From: Malurus cyaneus samueli
Lineage: Eukaryota; Chordata; Aves; Passeriformes; Maluridae
Length of the DNA: 64,000 nucleotides
Direction: 5' to 3'
NCBI GenBank assembly: GCA_009741485.1
Contig: VKON01002658.1
Coordinates: forward strand, 1,308,545-1,372,544
Under the pieces are notes generated by a model. That model was not told the DNA's origin. It saw only the letters and a program-made list of their open reading frames with translations, and searched no databases. The stretch's first letter is position 1, and the number at the start of each line of letters is the position of its first letter. A program made the position numbers and the translations under genes. Shown one piece after another: positions 1 to 12,478 of this stretch.

Positions 1-108
1 GGGGGCACAGGATCAGGCCTGGGAGCATTTGTGACCCAGTGTTTGAGAGATGCTTTTCCAACTTCCTTCATACTAAACCACGTTATCTGGCCCTATGGCA
101 CTGGGGAG
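1..108 (+). CDS. TUBD1: TUBD1 exon with tubulin GTP-binding signature (partial, cut by window edge)
   Basis: Reading from base 1 gives 36 codons that begin GGTGSGLG and end with Pro-Tyr-Gly-Thr-Gly-Glu, followed by the donor gtgaat at 109. The exon probably starts upstream of the window. It ends in phase 0 and joins Val of the next exon. It is easy to miss because it is short and has no start codon. Confidence 0.93.
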
Positions 109-3100
109 GTGAATGTCATATTGCCTTTTTAATATTGTAATTTATAATTATGTATAATTTTGAAGTTTGTAATCACTGTTTACTTTTAAACAAAGTTTCT
201 ACAGCAGAAGTAAACTAGAAATTAGGTTCATTTTACTTTGAAAAAGTTCAAGTGACTCAGTAACATTGCTAAAAAATTTTCACCGAAAAACCTTCTTGGT
301 AATTTAAGTGCTGAAATGATGCAGATTAACAAGAAGCTCTGTTATCTAACTAGAAATCTCCTGATAGGGTCTTAGCTCAGCATTATAATCAGGCATCATT
401 ATAATCTCATCATTATAATCCCAGGCAGATTTTGTTCCAGCATGTTTGTGTGGAGAGAGATGGATAACCTGATTTTCACAGGTCTTGTCCTCTTTCCATG
501 GAAAAGCTCTGAGCTCCTGACCTCTTTCTGCACTCTGGCAAAGAAAATGAATCACTTCCTAAATCATAACTGAGGAAACAGCAGGAGCCAGAGGATTATA
601 AACTAGAAAGAGATTAATTTGTTTGACTCTTACTTGTGTGTGGTTTTTTGTTTGCTCCCAGGTCATTGTTCAAAACTACAACTCTGTTTTGACTCTGTCA
701 CATCTGTACCAGTCATCAGATGCCCTTCTTGTCCATGAAAATGATGTCATCCACAAGATCTGTGCCCAGCTGATGAATATCAAACAGATCTCCTTCAGGG
801 ATGTGAACCAAGTCATTGCACACCAGCTGGGCAGCGTTTTCCAGCCTGCTCACACTGCAGGAGGGGGCTCAGGCTACAGCAGGAACCCGTTAGGTACCAA
901 ACCCAAGCATCCACATCACCTTGCTGGAGTCACTTCAACTGTGAATTGAAGTTTTTCAGTCTCCTTAATCAAGAATTTGGATATACCCCAAGTTCTAAGA
1001 CAGGAAAATCCAAGGAAAAAACTAATTTAGAAGTTCAATCCCAATGGTGTAGCAAAGTCAAAAATAGATCCTCCGACTTCTGGTTTTGTTCTTTACCAGA
1101 AGAACCCTGTTTCTCCTTTTTCCATGATCACAGGCACCCTTGTACCTATTGACATTTCAGAAGAAATTTGTGCAGGGCAGTAATTTTGGACTGAGTTTTA
1201 CATTTCACTTTGGGCTCGAAGTTTGTATGAATTGAAACTGAAAATTTTGAGAAAATCTAAACTGTAAAATAAAAGCTACTACCACCCTGTATAGAACTCA
1301 GTAACACACAGCAAGTTTGCATGACATTGAAATTGTTAAATCTTGAACATTCTCATTCCTCCTGCTTTAGCTGCCCTATGCAATATTTTTATCCAACATG
1401 AGCAGCTTTGATTTCTTCTTTCAGGAGATTTAATGGAGGCATTGGTTCCACATCCCGAGTTCAAGATGTTGGGGCTGCGGAACATCCCCCAGATGCCCGA
1501 GAACTCGCTGGCTTACAGCACCTTCAGCTGGCCTGGCCTCATCAAACACCTGAGGCAGATGCTCATTGCTAATGCTAAAATGGAGGAAGGTAAAAAACCA
1601 CCATGCACTCACCTTCAATCTCCATCACTCTTTAAACATTTATTTTTATAGATGGAATAAAGCTGAATGTTTTGTGGAGCTCACAGTTCAGAAAGTAGCT
1701 GCTGCCCTCAGCAGGAATTTGCCCCCACAAAAGCAGCTGCTCCTTTTACCATTCCCTCAGCTGCCACAGCAGCTCCCAGATTGCTCCTGCTCTGCTTCCA
1801 ACACCTCACTTAATTATAACTGTTGAAAATACACAAACCAAACCAACAGTTTGTGGCTGTGCACTTCATTCACATCATTAATTTGGAACATTCCTTGGAT
1901 AGTGAGTTCTGCTCTTTCTTTTTACACCTTCTACTAATAAAAATCAGGCTCAGCTCTCCCCTATCATTTACATGGAGAATTCAGTTGCAGCTCCCAGTTA
2001 TGCAAGGAATGGGCTGGAGGCTTGCTAAGTATAGAAACAGGTATCCATTTCTCTGGCAGAGTGGCTGCCAGGCAAATATTACTGGATTAGCACTGGTTTT
2101 CTCTGGGAATTGTGTGATTGCTGTTAATTCATGTGCAGCAGCTACAAACTGCAGTATGGTCTCATCTTGGGGCACAGAGATTGTTCCCATCTACACAAAA
2201 CATTCACTTTCTTTTATACCTTTTTTTCCAAATCCCAAAGGTATTGATTGGCAAGTACGACCACCACATCCAGGCTCCTCCATGCCCTCCACAAACAAAC
2301 CTCTGCACTTCAACACTTCCATTGCCAACCTGGTTATCCTGAGAGGGAAAGATGTGCACGCCGTAGACTTGGGTAAGAGGGAAAAGCACAGCACCTCAGG
2401 GATGCTGGTTTCACATCTCACTGGTTCTTCTGCAAACATACCTGGTCAGAATGGAAAAACCCCAAGACCACGTGTTTGACTTCTAAGGTCAATATTCTCT
2501 CTAGAAACATTTTAGTATCCTTGATCACGTTGTTTAATTGTTTAGGGCTGTTATGTTTCCAGCAGACTTCTGTGTTTCCTGGAGCACTTCAGGGAAGGAG
2601 GAAGAGACTCAAGTCTGTATCTGGAATTCTTGGCCATAATGTCTGAAAATATATTTAACTGTTTCTGGAGTGATGAGCGTTGCTGACAGCTGAGGGATCC
2701 ACACAAGAGTGCTTTTAGACAATCTAATGAATCTTTTTAAAGGTTGCATTTTCAGCAGGCTGAGCACTCTGCAGATGTTTTCCCAGGCCTGAGTGGATGT
2801 GACAGCATTGATCAGGGATCAAGTTTGGATTTTGTCCAAAGGGCTCTCCTGTTTCTGCTACAGGAAGTTTCCAAGATCCCTCCTTGTACACATCATGGCT
2901 AAACCCTCAGGATGCATTTAATGCCTGGAAAACACCCAGAGCATTTAACAAGTATGAGAAATCTGCTGCTTTGGTCAGCAACAGCCAGTTCCTGCTGAAA
3001 CCTCTCGACAGCATCGTTGGAAAAGCTTGGAATATGTTTGCTTCCAAGTAAGTGAAAATAATTCTAGTTTAATAAAAATGCCAATATCTTCACTGATTTC

Positions 3101-3231
3101 TAATGTCTGACCCATTCTTAACACACAGAGCCTACATTCACCAGTACACAAAATTTGGAATCCAAGAGGAAGATTTCCTGGACTGCTTCACAACCCTGGA
3201 ACAAGTTATCTCCAGTTACACCAATCTGTGA
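1..3231 (+). CDS. TUBD1: Delta-tubulin, C-terminal two thirds (six exons, 5' end outside window)
   Basis: Six exons (1-108, 662-893, 1425-1589, 2241-2372, 2864-3047, 3129-3231) join in frame into 307 codons plus a stop. The family is about 450 residues long, so roughly the first 145 lie upstream of the window. The first codons read GGTGSGLG, the tubulin GTP-binding signature loop. Later blocks such as [20 protein letters not shown] and [17 protein letters not shown] match delta-tubulin rather than alpha or beta. Introns have GT-AG ends and matching phases; they hold nothing else I recognise. Delta-tubulin is a centriole and basal-body protein needed, with epsilon-tubulin, for stable triplet microtubules (known from the family). 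The protein ends SSYTNL without the acidic tail of alpha/beta tubulins. The gene converges on MIR21/VMP1, as in other vertebrates. Confidence 0.96.
662..893 (+). CDS. TUBD1: TUBD1 exon
   Basis: The acceptor cccag ends at 661 and the donor gtacca starts at 894. The exon has 77 codons plus one base (phase 1). It encodes the block [16 protein letters not shown] through NPL, including the conserved NIKQISF and [10 protein letters not shown] segments of delta-tubulin. Confidence 0.95.
1425..1589 (+). CDS. TUBD1: TUBD1 exon
   Basis: The acceptor ttctttcag ends at 1424 and the donor gtaaaa starts at 1590. Two bases complete a Gly codon, 54 codons follow ([14 protein letters not shown] to NAKMEE), and one base is left over. 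Length and phase fit both neighbours. Confidence 0.95.
2241..2372 (+). CDS. TUBD1: TUBD1 exon
   Basis: The acceptor cccaaag ends at 2240 and the donor gtaaga starts at 2373. The exon encodes [10 protein letters not shown] through [17 protein letters not shown], the most recognisable delta-tubulin segment. It has 43 whole codons plus split Gly codons at both ends. Confidence 0.95.
2864..3047 (+). CDS. TUBD1: TUBD1 exon
   Basis: The acceptor ctacag ends at 2863 and the donor gtaagtg starts at 3048. The 60 whole codons include [28 protein letters not shown] and [10 protein letters not shown]. The last two bases (AA) join A of the next exon to make Lys. Confidence 0.95.
3129..3231 (+). CDS. TUBD1: TUBD1 terminal coding exon
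   Basis: The acceptor cacacag ends at 3128. The exon encodes [10 protein letters not shown] through SSYTNL and ends with TGA at 3229-3231. It is the helix-rich tubulin C-terminus, without a glutamate-rich tail. Confidence 0.95.
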
Positions 3232-3460
3232 TTTTTTTTAAGTGGTCTGAAATAGAGATTTTCTGAAAGAACCAAGCTGGAAAACCTTCCATCAACTTCC
3301 TGAAGTATGTAAATTATTGGAATGGAGTTACTTTTCAGTCTTAAGAGCAGAGTCTGTGTGTGTTTATGTGTTTGAACAGCAGCAACCGAATCTGAACTGA
3401 ATATATGTGGGCAGGTATTCTTATTTAATATATCTAATAAATATCTATTTTCAGTACATT
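3232..3460 (+). promoter_or_regulatory. TUBD1: TUBD1 3' UTR with poly(A) signal
   Basis: A short untranslated region follows the TGA. It holds a canonical AATAAA at 3436-3441, with T/G-rich sequence just downstream (around 3460-3485). The cleavage site is therefore expected near 3455-3465. This is the first canonical signal after the stop codon. Confidence 0.75.
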
Positions 3461-5725
3461 TGCTACATGCTGTAGCTGTCTCTGAGCATCACTTTTGGCA
3501 CTTCAATATTAAACTATCATGAGCTAATATTTGATAAAAACTAAAAGTGCTTGACTGCAGGAATAAGGCATTCCTGGTCCTCCAAATTTTCATTATTACC
3601 CTTTGCCCTGAGGATGCTCCAATATTGATAAAAATGCAGAGAATCAGAATTATTAATCCAAGCCCCACCTGGGTGCCATTCAAGATACAACAATGTGCTC
3701 TCCCTTAAAGCAAAGCAAGATTAAATTCTATTTAAAGGACCTTAATTCTGACAAAACAACAACATTTTTGAACCATCTTTTTAAAGAAATATGAAGTTTT
3801 TAATTTTCATGTCATCCTCAACTTATAGGTGATAATTATACCTTTTTCTGACCATTCACTAAGGAAAACTCCAACTCCTGCTCTTCTCCCTCTAAGTTAG
3901 AAGTTAATTAACAAATTAATTATTTAAAAGTATTTGAGAGGAGGATGGCTGGTAGATTGCAGATGTAAGAGCCTTTATTTGATATAATTAACACGAGACA
4001 TTTGGTAATTTCCAAAGTCAGTTTAAAGAATTGGCTCCTTGCACTATTTTACCAGGACCACAAGGTGGTGCCCTGGGAAGACGCAGCTCCCTCCTGGCAA
4101 GAGGAAGGGATGGAATGGGTTGGGAAGGCACACACTGAATTAAAATAAAATTAAGAGTACTGTAGAATTAAAGATTATCTCGTAATACTGAGCCTAATTA
4201 AATTTTCATTAATGGTAGGGAGAGCTTTGGGAATTCTTGCCATTCCTCCCCCATGTCACACTGTTCTCCCATAGAAATAATCCCACAGGCCAAAAAACAA
4301 AAGAGTTATATCAGTCTCAGGGATTTTTGCCTTGACAGATGAACATTAGAGTGCACCTTCAGGTTTTTGTGCCATTGCATTCCAGGCCTAAGCTTTTAAT
4401 TCAAAAGGTGGCAGCTCAGAGCTGGGGCTTTCTCTGGTCAAAAGGGATTTTCTGCCGAGTTTCTGTCACTTTCGACCATTGTCTAATTTGGGTATTTTCA
4501 CAGAAAAAGCTGCAGGAAAGATTGCACAAGAAGTTCAGACAAACAGCACAGGCAATTCAAGTTTGCTGGAACAAAGGGTCAAAAAAGGAGATCATGGTGA
4601 GCTTCTCCCTCTTCCAAAAGGCACAGGATGTTCAGCAACACGGAAATCAATTTCCCTGGTGCTTTCAACAGATCCCAAACAGAATTTCCAGTATCAGAAA
4701 TGAGAATAGGTAACTCCATGGCTGAAAAAAAGGCCAAGTCCCAGGAATCCTCTTCCTCCTCACTTCACAGAACAGGTAAAAGAGATTTTCAAAAGGCTAA
4801 GGACAGGTGAATTCTGTGAGAAATGAGGAAGAGAGCAAAGAATTATTGTACTGCTATAGCAATAAATAACTTTATTGCAGAAATAACCTCATGTTATCTC
4901 TCTGTATTGATAATTATGAGCATGAAGCAAGCACAGCAGGTGCTTAGTGCACCTAGGAATGATACAGAGCCATATTTGTTTAATATTTATGGCACTTCCA
5001 GCTAATGGAACAGGACATTTGGTCTTTTTTTTTTGTTTGTTTGTTGGCAGAATTTGTGCCATGTCAGGAAACAGCACACAGGTAAGGTGTCTAAGCCTAG
5101 ATTAAAAATTCAAATTTTAGCTGTTATATTCCCTCATTGCTCTGCAGCAGGGGCTGACAGGAATTGTTTTAGGTATCTTTAAGCTTCTTCCTATGAGTGT
5201 TTTCCAGTCTTAAAATTCTCACACCCTTTCCCAAACCAAGCTTTCATTTTTTGATCTGTGGTGAGATTCCTTTATTTTTTCCCCAGGATGTGGAGAGGGT
5301 CAAAGTAACAGGAAGTGAATCGCTGCTATCGAATATTCATCACCTCCAATTCCATTAAAAGGTGAAGGAATAATTCTCTATGTTATTGATATAATTAATT
5401 ATGTAAATAAAGCCTGGAAGAGGGCCTTTATTTCATTAACAATTACAATTAATGAGGTGGATGAAAGGTCAGCACAAGGCAATGGCTCAGAGACAGGAAC
5501 AGCAGGATCAGTGGCCTTGACCGTGCTTGTTGTAGGCAAAGTCCCCACAGGATGTCCATAAACTGGGAACAATGCTCCCAATCTCACTATTGTTTGTTGG
5601 AATGGACAGGTGCAGCTCACTTGGAAGCTGATTCAAGGACTCCAACTATTGCAGACATTTCGTGAATAGGTGAACATTTATTTGATCACAAAAAAAAAAA
5701 CCAAACAACAAAACAAAAAAATCCC

Positions 5726-5947
5726 CCTAAAAACAACCCACAAACAAACCCACCAAAAAATCTAACTCAGGAATAAAAATAATCTCTAATAGTCTAAAAT
5801 ACTTTGAACACAATTAGTATTTTTCTAAGTGACAGGGCCTAAAAAACAACCCACAACAAACACACCAAAATCAAACCCCAGAATAAAAATAACCTTTAAT
5901 AACCTAAAATGCTTTAGATACAATTAGTGTTTGGTAAGTGACAGGGC
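5726..5947. repeat. Tandem duplication, about 110 bp, two copies
   Basis: Two diverged copies abut at about 5837. Each starts with an A/C-rich tract (cctaaaaacaaccca), continues through gaataaaaataa and a cctaaaatgcttt-like core, and ends with aagtgacaggg. No coding content. Confidence 0.7.
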
Positions 5948-6399
5948 ACTGATGTAGTTTCATATACAATTTATTTATTTGGGCATAAATGTATATTGGT
6001 GCTTTTAAGGTTAAACTCAGTACCAGCACAGGAAGGATGGAAATATATGAGGGGAAAAAATCTGGGGTTCCCACAACAAGCAGAGTTTAATACATGAAAA
6101 GAGGAAGCTAAATTTAAATTACCAGTTGAAACACTACTGAGAAACACTAAGATACAAAAGAGTATTGAATGAATCATTCCCTTCTTTCTGTATTTGCTAA
6201 GAAATTCAGTATGGATAAATATTATGAAATGAGAGCCCAAACATCCAAAAGGAAATAGGACCGAGTGTACTTTACAGCAATCTGCTTTTTGCTGGACACC
6301 GCTTTAAAAAGTGCACAAGAGGAATCAGGAAAGTGATTCATGGATCCGATATAGCACAAAAAACTGCCGAAAGGAACTGAGCTGCTGCCTTTCCTCAAG

Positions 6400-6760
6400 G
6401 CTTTTCCAAGGCAGCAAATTCCCCTGCAGCTTCCTGCTCCTGCCCGGCTTCCCAGCCCAGCTCTGCCCACGCTCCAGAGCACAGCCCGGACACTCAGGCA
6501 GCTTTTACCGGGCCGAGAGTGGAGCTGATAATCCTGAATTTGAACTCCGGAGCTTTTTCCGGCTCTTTCAGTCCGAGAGGGGCTCACAATGGTCCCTTCT
6601 GAGCTGCCATTGTGGGAATGGTGTCCCTCCAGACGGCCACTTCCCCTGCCCGGGTGGGGCACTGACTCACCCCCGCCCTGAATCAGCACAACCCCGCTTA
6701 ACCCTTTCCCAGGAGCTGCGAATGGGTGCGGGTGTCCAAAAAGAGCACGTGGAAAAGGTG
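6400..6760. other. GC-rich block in intergenic DNA, possible regulatory element
   Basis: Base composition rises clearly above the AT-rich flanks, and both strands are open over several hundred bases (160 codons on +, 220 on -). The frames show no recognisable domain. The block includes an AP-1-type site TGACTCA near 6664. A distal promoter or enhancer is possible but unproven; a chance GC-rich open stretch is equally likely. Confidence 0.25.
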
Positions 6761-7094
6761 GAAATGGCCCGAGAGAAGAGACTGAGAAGCTGATCCTTAG
6801 GAAATAAAGGCAATTTTTAGGGTAAAGGTATTCCATGATAAAGATCGTGGAAGAAATGTTAATTTTAACCCCATGTTCATACAAACCTGAGAGGTTTCAC
6901 AGAGTGACTCCTAAGAGAGTCACACTTATCTGTGTGAATTAGGTGCTAGAACATTCTTACCTTAAAACCAAACCTTTTATCTTAATGTTACACCATAAGA
7001 TAGAAAAATAAGTAAAATGAGGGTGCTTACTAGGCCAAAATTCCTATTTTAAAAGTAAAATCACTAAGTGGAGAAACTAAAATAAGCCATTGGT

Positions 7095-7099
7095 TAAAC

Positions 7100-7130
<31 letters not shown>

Positions 7131-7197
7131 AAACCAGAAAAACCCTAAAATAAAAAAAAAAAACAAACAAAAAGAAAAAGAAAAAAAAGAATAAACA
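7095..7197. repeat. A-rich simple sequence (CAAAA-type)
   Basis: A run of (C)AAAA-like words with only scattered other bases. It generates a Phe-rich minus-strand frame that is not a gene. Confidence 0.7.
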
Positions 7198-9187
7198 GTG
7201 TTTGAGTTTTTGTTTCACTGGTTGTGTGTGAAGAGAAACAAGTCCATGTTGGATTTACACTGAAATGGGTGCGTTGTGTAAAAATGATTATTGTACATAT
7301 TTGGTTACACGGACAATGTCATGTTTATTTAAGGCTCACAGAAATACACTTCAGTTACCTGAGAACGGTGTCATTGTGCTCAGATGGCAGGGTTGAATTT
7401 GAACTTTTGCCCAGCAGTCTCTGAGATGTGATGGATCATTTACAGGAGAGCAGAGCCCGAGGAGCCAAATGGGAAGTGGCCTCATCCCACAGGCTGAAGG
7501 TGGAATAAAATCCTGCCTGGGCTTGGCTGGCAAACCCTGTGATATCCTCAGTGAGGGTGGTGAGAGCTGGGCACTAATTCAGAGCTCCTGCTTGCCAGAT
7601 GGCCTGGAACAATTCTGAGTTTAAGGATCCATCTTTCCATGGCTGCTTGCTGCTGGCTCTCCTGTCCTCCTGCCTCTTGTGAGGAAAACACGGGGAAATC
7701 TCCTCCCCACCCCACTTTAGGCAGCTCCAGCTTGTGGGACAAATTTAAGTGAGCAGCTGGATTTCTGGAGTGATTTGAAGTTGTGAATCTCTCCTTGACA
7801 GGCCAAATTTGGTGAAGAAACCATTCTCTCATTACCAGCCACTAGCTCAGGGTTTCATTTTATTTCTCTCTATAAAGATTTAGTCAGGCTTCACTTCAAA
7901 CCCAATATTTTCACAGAGAAGTATTTTTATATAAAAAACAGACAAAACCCTGATGTGTGCTGTGAAAGGAGAGCTCTTCAGTGACATTGGGCAGGAAACC
8001 TCAGCGAGAGGGGTCCTGTTGAAGCTGAGCAAACCTGCAGGGAACAGGCTTGAACTTGGCCAAAAATCACTGCACACCGAGGGCAGAGAGGGCTCCAAGG
8101 CCTGAGGGAGGGGACAGCAGTGACAGCTTCAAGCAGGGGCTCTCAGGCTCTGCCAAACACTTCAACCCTTTCCTTATTCACTGATGGGAACGATCTCTGG
8201 GTCACAACCCAAATCTGTTGCCAAAGATTGCTTCACTTCTCCCACAAACACCTGGCTCCTCCTGGGCAGCCACGAGGATTTGGTGCTCCAAGGCTGCAGA
8301 GGGATTTGTCACAGGCAGAAATGGGACAGACACTCGGTACAGAAGGTAAGGGAGGCAACAATTAAAATCCCCGATTGCAGGAGCAAAATACTGCTTTGAA
8401 AAAAAAAAAAAAAAAAAAGTTTTGGCATCCATTACGTGGACCTCAAGTGAAAACCAACTTCAGGCATCTTAAATTTTCTTCCTTGCTGCTCCCTACCTCG
8501 AGCCTTACACAACACCCAGGAATGCACTGACTGTGTCACAAGAGGTCAGCTGGGCTGAGGAGAGACCTACAAATCCAGGAATCTGAGAAATGAAATGTGT
8601 TGTTATGAAAATATCCCAAATAGTAAGAGCTCTCCAGAAAACAGCTGCAGCAAACGAGGCACTGAGAGCAGAGAGGTTTTGAACCAGACCACAGAGGTTT
8701 TGTGACCATGGTGAGATTTGCAGGATGTTGTAAATGTGTGTTTTCTCTCAGAGTAATGCTGAGCACAGAAACCTGGTTTTTTTTTCATCCAAGGATGTAA
8801 AGATCCTACTAAACATGCAGTGGAAAGCTACAGCCCCTCAAAGTGTGAGGCTCGAACGAGGTATTGATGTGTTTAATGAGCGGCAGAGAACTGCCAGAAT
8901 ATTTCCTGACAGTGCAGAGGGAAAGAGGCACCACCAGGTCATTTCCTGCGGACAGACCGAGCTTTGGGAAATGCATTGGCTCTCTCCAGAATTTCTTACA
9001 GGTGGTGCCGGTCAGAGTCAGCAGAGCCACCACCCCATTTCACAGGGCCACCAGAGCCGTTTCCAGGAGCCGGGCGTGCCCGCGGGTTTGTTATCGGAGC
9101 GGGAACAATGCCCCGAGCTGACAACTCCTATCTCTCGCCTTCCATCAGGAAACAGCGGCGTTTCCTTATTGCCACGGCCGGGCAGCC

Positions 9188-10857
9188 CCGGGAACAGAGC
9201 TCCTCCAACACCCGACAATGAACCGGGGGTGACTCCCCGGGAACAGAGCTCCTCCAACAGCCAACAATGAACCGGGGGTGACTCCCCGGGAACAGAGCTC
9301 CTCCAACACCCGACAATGAGCCGGGGGTGACTCCCGGGAACAGAGCTCCTCCAACACCCGACAATGAGCCGGGGGTGACTCCCCGGGAACAGAGCTCCTC
9401 CAACACCCGACAATGAACCGTGCTCCCCGGGAACAGAGCTCCTCCAACACCCGACAATGAACCGGGGGTGACTCCCGGGAACAGAGCTCCTCCAACACCC
9501 GACAATGAACCGGGGGTGACTCTCCATGAACAGAGCTCCTCCAACACCCGACAATGAACCGGGGTGACTCCCGGGAACAGAGCTCCTCCAACACCCGACA
9601 ATGAGCCGTGCTCCCCGGGAACAGAGCTCCTCCAACACCCGACAATGAACCGGGGGTGACTCTCCATGAACAGAGCTCCTCCAACACCCGACAATGAACC
9701 GGGAGTGACTCCCCGGGAACAGAGCTCCTCCAACACCCGACAATGAACCGTGCTCCCCGGGAACAGAGCTCCTCCAACAGCCAACAATGAACCGGGGGTG
9801 ACTCCCGGGAACAGAGCTCCTCCAACACCCGACAATGAACCGGGGGTGACTCTCCAGGAACAGAGCTCCTCCAACACCCGACAGTGAACCGTGCTCCCCG
9901 GGAACAGAGCTCCTCCAACACCCGACAATGAACCGGGGGTGACTCCCCGGGAACAGAGCTCCTCCAACACCCGACAATGAACCGGGGGTGACTCCCGGGA
10001 ACAGAGCTCCTCCAACACCCGACAATGAACCGGGGGTGACTCCCCGGGAACAGAGCTCCTCCAACACCCGACAATGAACCGGGAGTGACTCCCGGGAACA
10101 GAGCTCCTCCAACACCCGACAATGAACCGGGGTGACTCCCGGGAACAGAGCTCCTCCAACACCCGACAATGAGCCGTGACTCCCGGGAACAGAGCTCCTC
10201 CAACACCCGACAATGAACCGGGGGTGACTCCCCGGGAACAGAGCTCCTCCAACACCCGACAATGAACCGGGGGTGACTCCCGGGAACAGAGCTCCTCCAA
10301 CACCCGACAATGAACCGGGGGTGACTCCCGGGAACAGAGCTCCTCCAACAGCCGACAATGAACCGGGGGTGACTCCCCGGGAACAGAGCTCCTCCAACAC
10401 CCGACAATGAGCCGTGCTCCCCGGGAACAGAGCTCCTCCAACAGCCAACAATGAACCGGGGGTGACTCCCGGGAACAGAGCTCCTCCAACACCGACAATG
10501 AACCGGGGGTGACTCCCCGGGAACAGAGCTCCTCCAACACCCGACAATGAACCGGGGGTGACTCCCCGGGAACAGAGCTCCTCCAACACCCGACAATGAA
10601 CCGGGGGTGACTCCCGGAACAGAGCTCCTCCAACACCCGACAATGAACCGTGCTCCCCGGGAACAGAGCTCCTCCAACAGCCAACAATGAACCGGGGGTG
10701 ACTCCCGGGAACAGAGCTCCTCCAACACCCGACAATGACCGGGGGTGACTCCCCGGGAACAGAGCTCCTCCAACACCCGACAATGAACCGGGGGTGACTC
10801 CCGGGAACAGAGCTCCTCCAACAGCCGACAATGAACCGGGGGTGACTCCCCGGGAAC
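9188..10857. repeat. GC-rich minisatellite, 48-49-bp unit, about 35 copies
   Basis: The unit begins cgggaacagagctcctccaa, continues with cacccgacaatgaac, and ends with the imperfect dyad ccgggggtgactccccgg. Shorter units, about 41-42 bp long with ccgtgctcccc instead of the gggggtgact tail, recur irregularly (for example near 9420, 9608, 9750, 9890, 10410 and 10650). A tctccatgaac variant occurs near 9520 and 9660. The minus strand has no stop in any of its three frames, so apparent proteins of 567-619 residues arise. They are repeat artefacts. Confidence 0.95.
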
Positions 10858-12043
10858 ACGGAAGGTGCCACCCTCACCCGGCTCTGAGCAGCTCCTCAAA
10901 GCAGCTTTGGACAAAGGTGACCTTTGGTTTAATGCTAATGGAGTCTCTGCTCTTTGACTCATTCCAGGGATGATAATAATAATAATAATAATAAATTAAT
11001 AAAACACCCTCAATACAACAAAGGGCAGGGTTAAAGCAAACTAAACCTGAGCTGGGCCCATTCCACAGGTTCAATTTACACCTTTGTAGGGCAGAGTGGC
11101 CTCAGCAGCCTCTTCACTTTCAATAACCACCTTTTTTGACCAAAATGCCGGGGTTTTTCCCGAATTCCCAACACATTCCAAGCAGTCACTGATTGCTGGA
11201 TTCTCCTTTTATCTGGGAGGTGACATAACAGCAGTGACAGTTTGTGTTTGAGCTCCTTCTCTCAAATGTGCCAAATGCCCCAGGTTGGTGCAGCCCCTCC
11301 CTCTATCAGAACAATGTTCTGTGCCTTTGCTGAAGGTCGGGTGGATGCACCAATAAACGAGAGAAACGGATAAAGAAATGCACGGCAGCACTTCATGCTC
11401 TCAGTCAGGCACTTCAATTAGTGCAGTCACAGCAGGCCCCGAGAGTTTTTCAGCAGAATCCTTCCAGAAACGAGTTTGCAAGAGCTTATGCAAATATTTA
11501 CCCTGATGTCTGATTGAAACTGAGGAGGTTTCACAGGGATTGCTCCACTCCCTTCTCCCGAGGTTACAGAGATCCAGCACCGATCCTTCACCTGCCCCAC
11601 AGGATCCCCTCCCATTTCCACACTGAGGTACTCACTGCTTTCTTACTGTTTTTCCTTCTTCTCCTCCAAAATCCAACCAAATGTACAGCAAAAAGGCAGA
11701 ATTTTAAATCCCATAAGAGTAATTTCAATTATCTTACCTATAATTACACCCAGCCTTTTTAAGTGCTGATTGCAAAGTGTTTTTTAACCACGTGCTGCAA
11801 TGAAAACCGATCACTTTTACCTCCAAAGAACACACCCAATCCCCACTTATCTTTACACCTGCCACCAATTTTGTTCACTAATATTTATATTTCTGCCTGA
11901 TAATCAGGGAAACATCCAGAATGTTTTGCTTGCACTTGGCAGTGCCTGCAGTGAGAGGGAGGCTGATTCGAACAAATTAAATAATGAACCCCAAAAGCAC
12001 AGCAGGGAAGGATTTGTGGAACAGCATCAAGCCCCTGTCGAGT
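10858..12043. other. Intergenic DNA, no gene seen
   Basis: Unique-looking non-coding sequence with an (AAT)n microsatellite at about 10974-10993. No exon-like block or RNA gene was recognised. Confidence 0.6.
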
Positions 12044-12478
12044 GTTGCTGGCAATCTTTTAGCAGCTGGGGGAGTTCTGGGGGAGCTGCTGGAGCAGACA
12101 CAGCGTGACATTGGCACGAAGGGAAGGAGCTCCAGGGACAGGAGTTGCTGGCAATCTTTTAGCAGCTGGGGGAGTTCTGGGGGAGCTGCTGGAGCAGACA
12201 CAGCGTGACATTGGCACGAAGGGAAGGAGCTCCAGGGACAGGAGCAGGAGGTTCCCTGCCCTGTTTTGATGGATGTGAGGCTGGAACAGGAGCTCCAGGG
12301 ACAGGAGCAGGAGGTTCCCTGCCTGTTTTGATGGATGTGAGGCTGGAACAGGAGCTCCAGGGACAGGAGCAGGAGGTTCCCTGCCTGTTTTGATGGATGT
12401 GAGGCTGGCAGGAGCTCCAGGGACAGGAGCAGGAGGTTCCCTGGCTGTTTTGATGGATGTGAGGCTGGAACAGGACGG
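12044..12478. repeat. Compound tandem repeat: 2 x 100 bp then about 4 x 62 bp
   Basis: A 100-bp unit starting gttgctggcaatctttta occurs at 12044 and again, almost unchanged, at 12144. It runs into units of about 62 bp starting gagctccagggacaggagca (12227, 12290, 12352, 12413). The end of the 100-bp unit supplies the start of the 62-bp unit, so the second array probably grew out of the first. Confidence 0.9.

Larger units (their letters stand above)
3461..9187. other. Intergenic DNA between TUBD1 and the minisatellite
   Basis: No coding exon is recognisable on either strand. The stretch is AT-rich. It contains the A/C-rich duplication at 5726-5947, a GC-richer block at about 6400-6760, an A-rich simple stretch at about 7095-7195 and an A run at about 8400-8418. 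Open frames here are short and resemble no family I know. Confidence 0.6.

Noticed and set aside
9018..10962. Three minus-strand frames of 567-619 residues rich in GGALFPG and CWRSSVPG-type repeats
   Set aside because: All three frames of one strand are open over the same minisatellite. The same DNA repeat is simply read in turn in each frame, with no domain or unique start.
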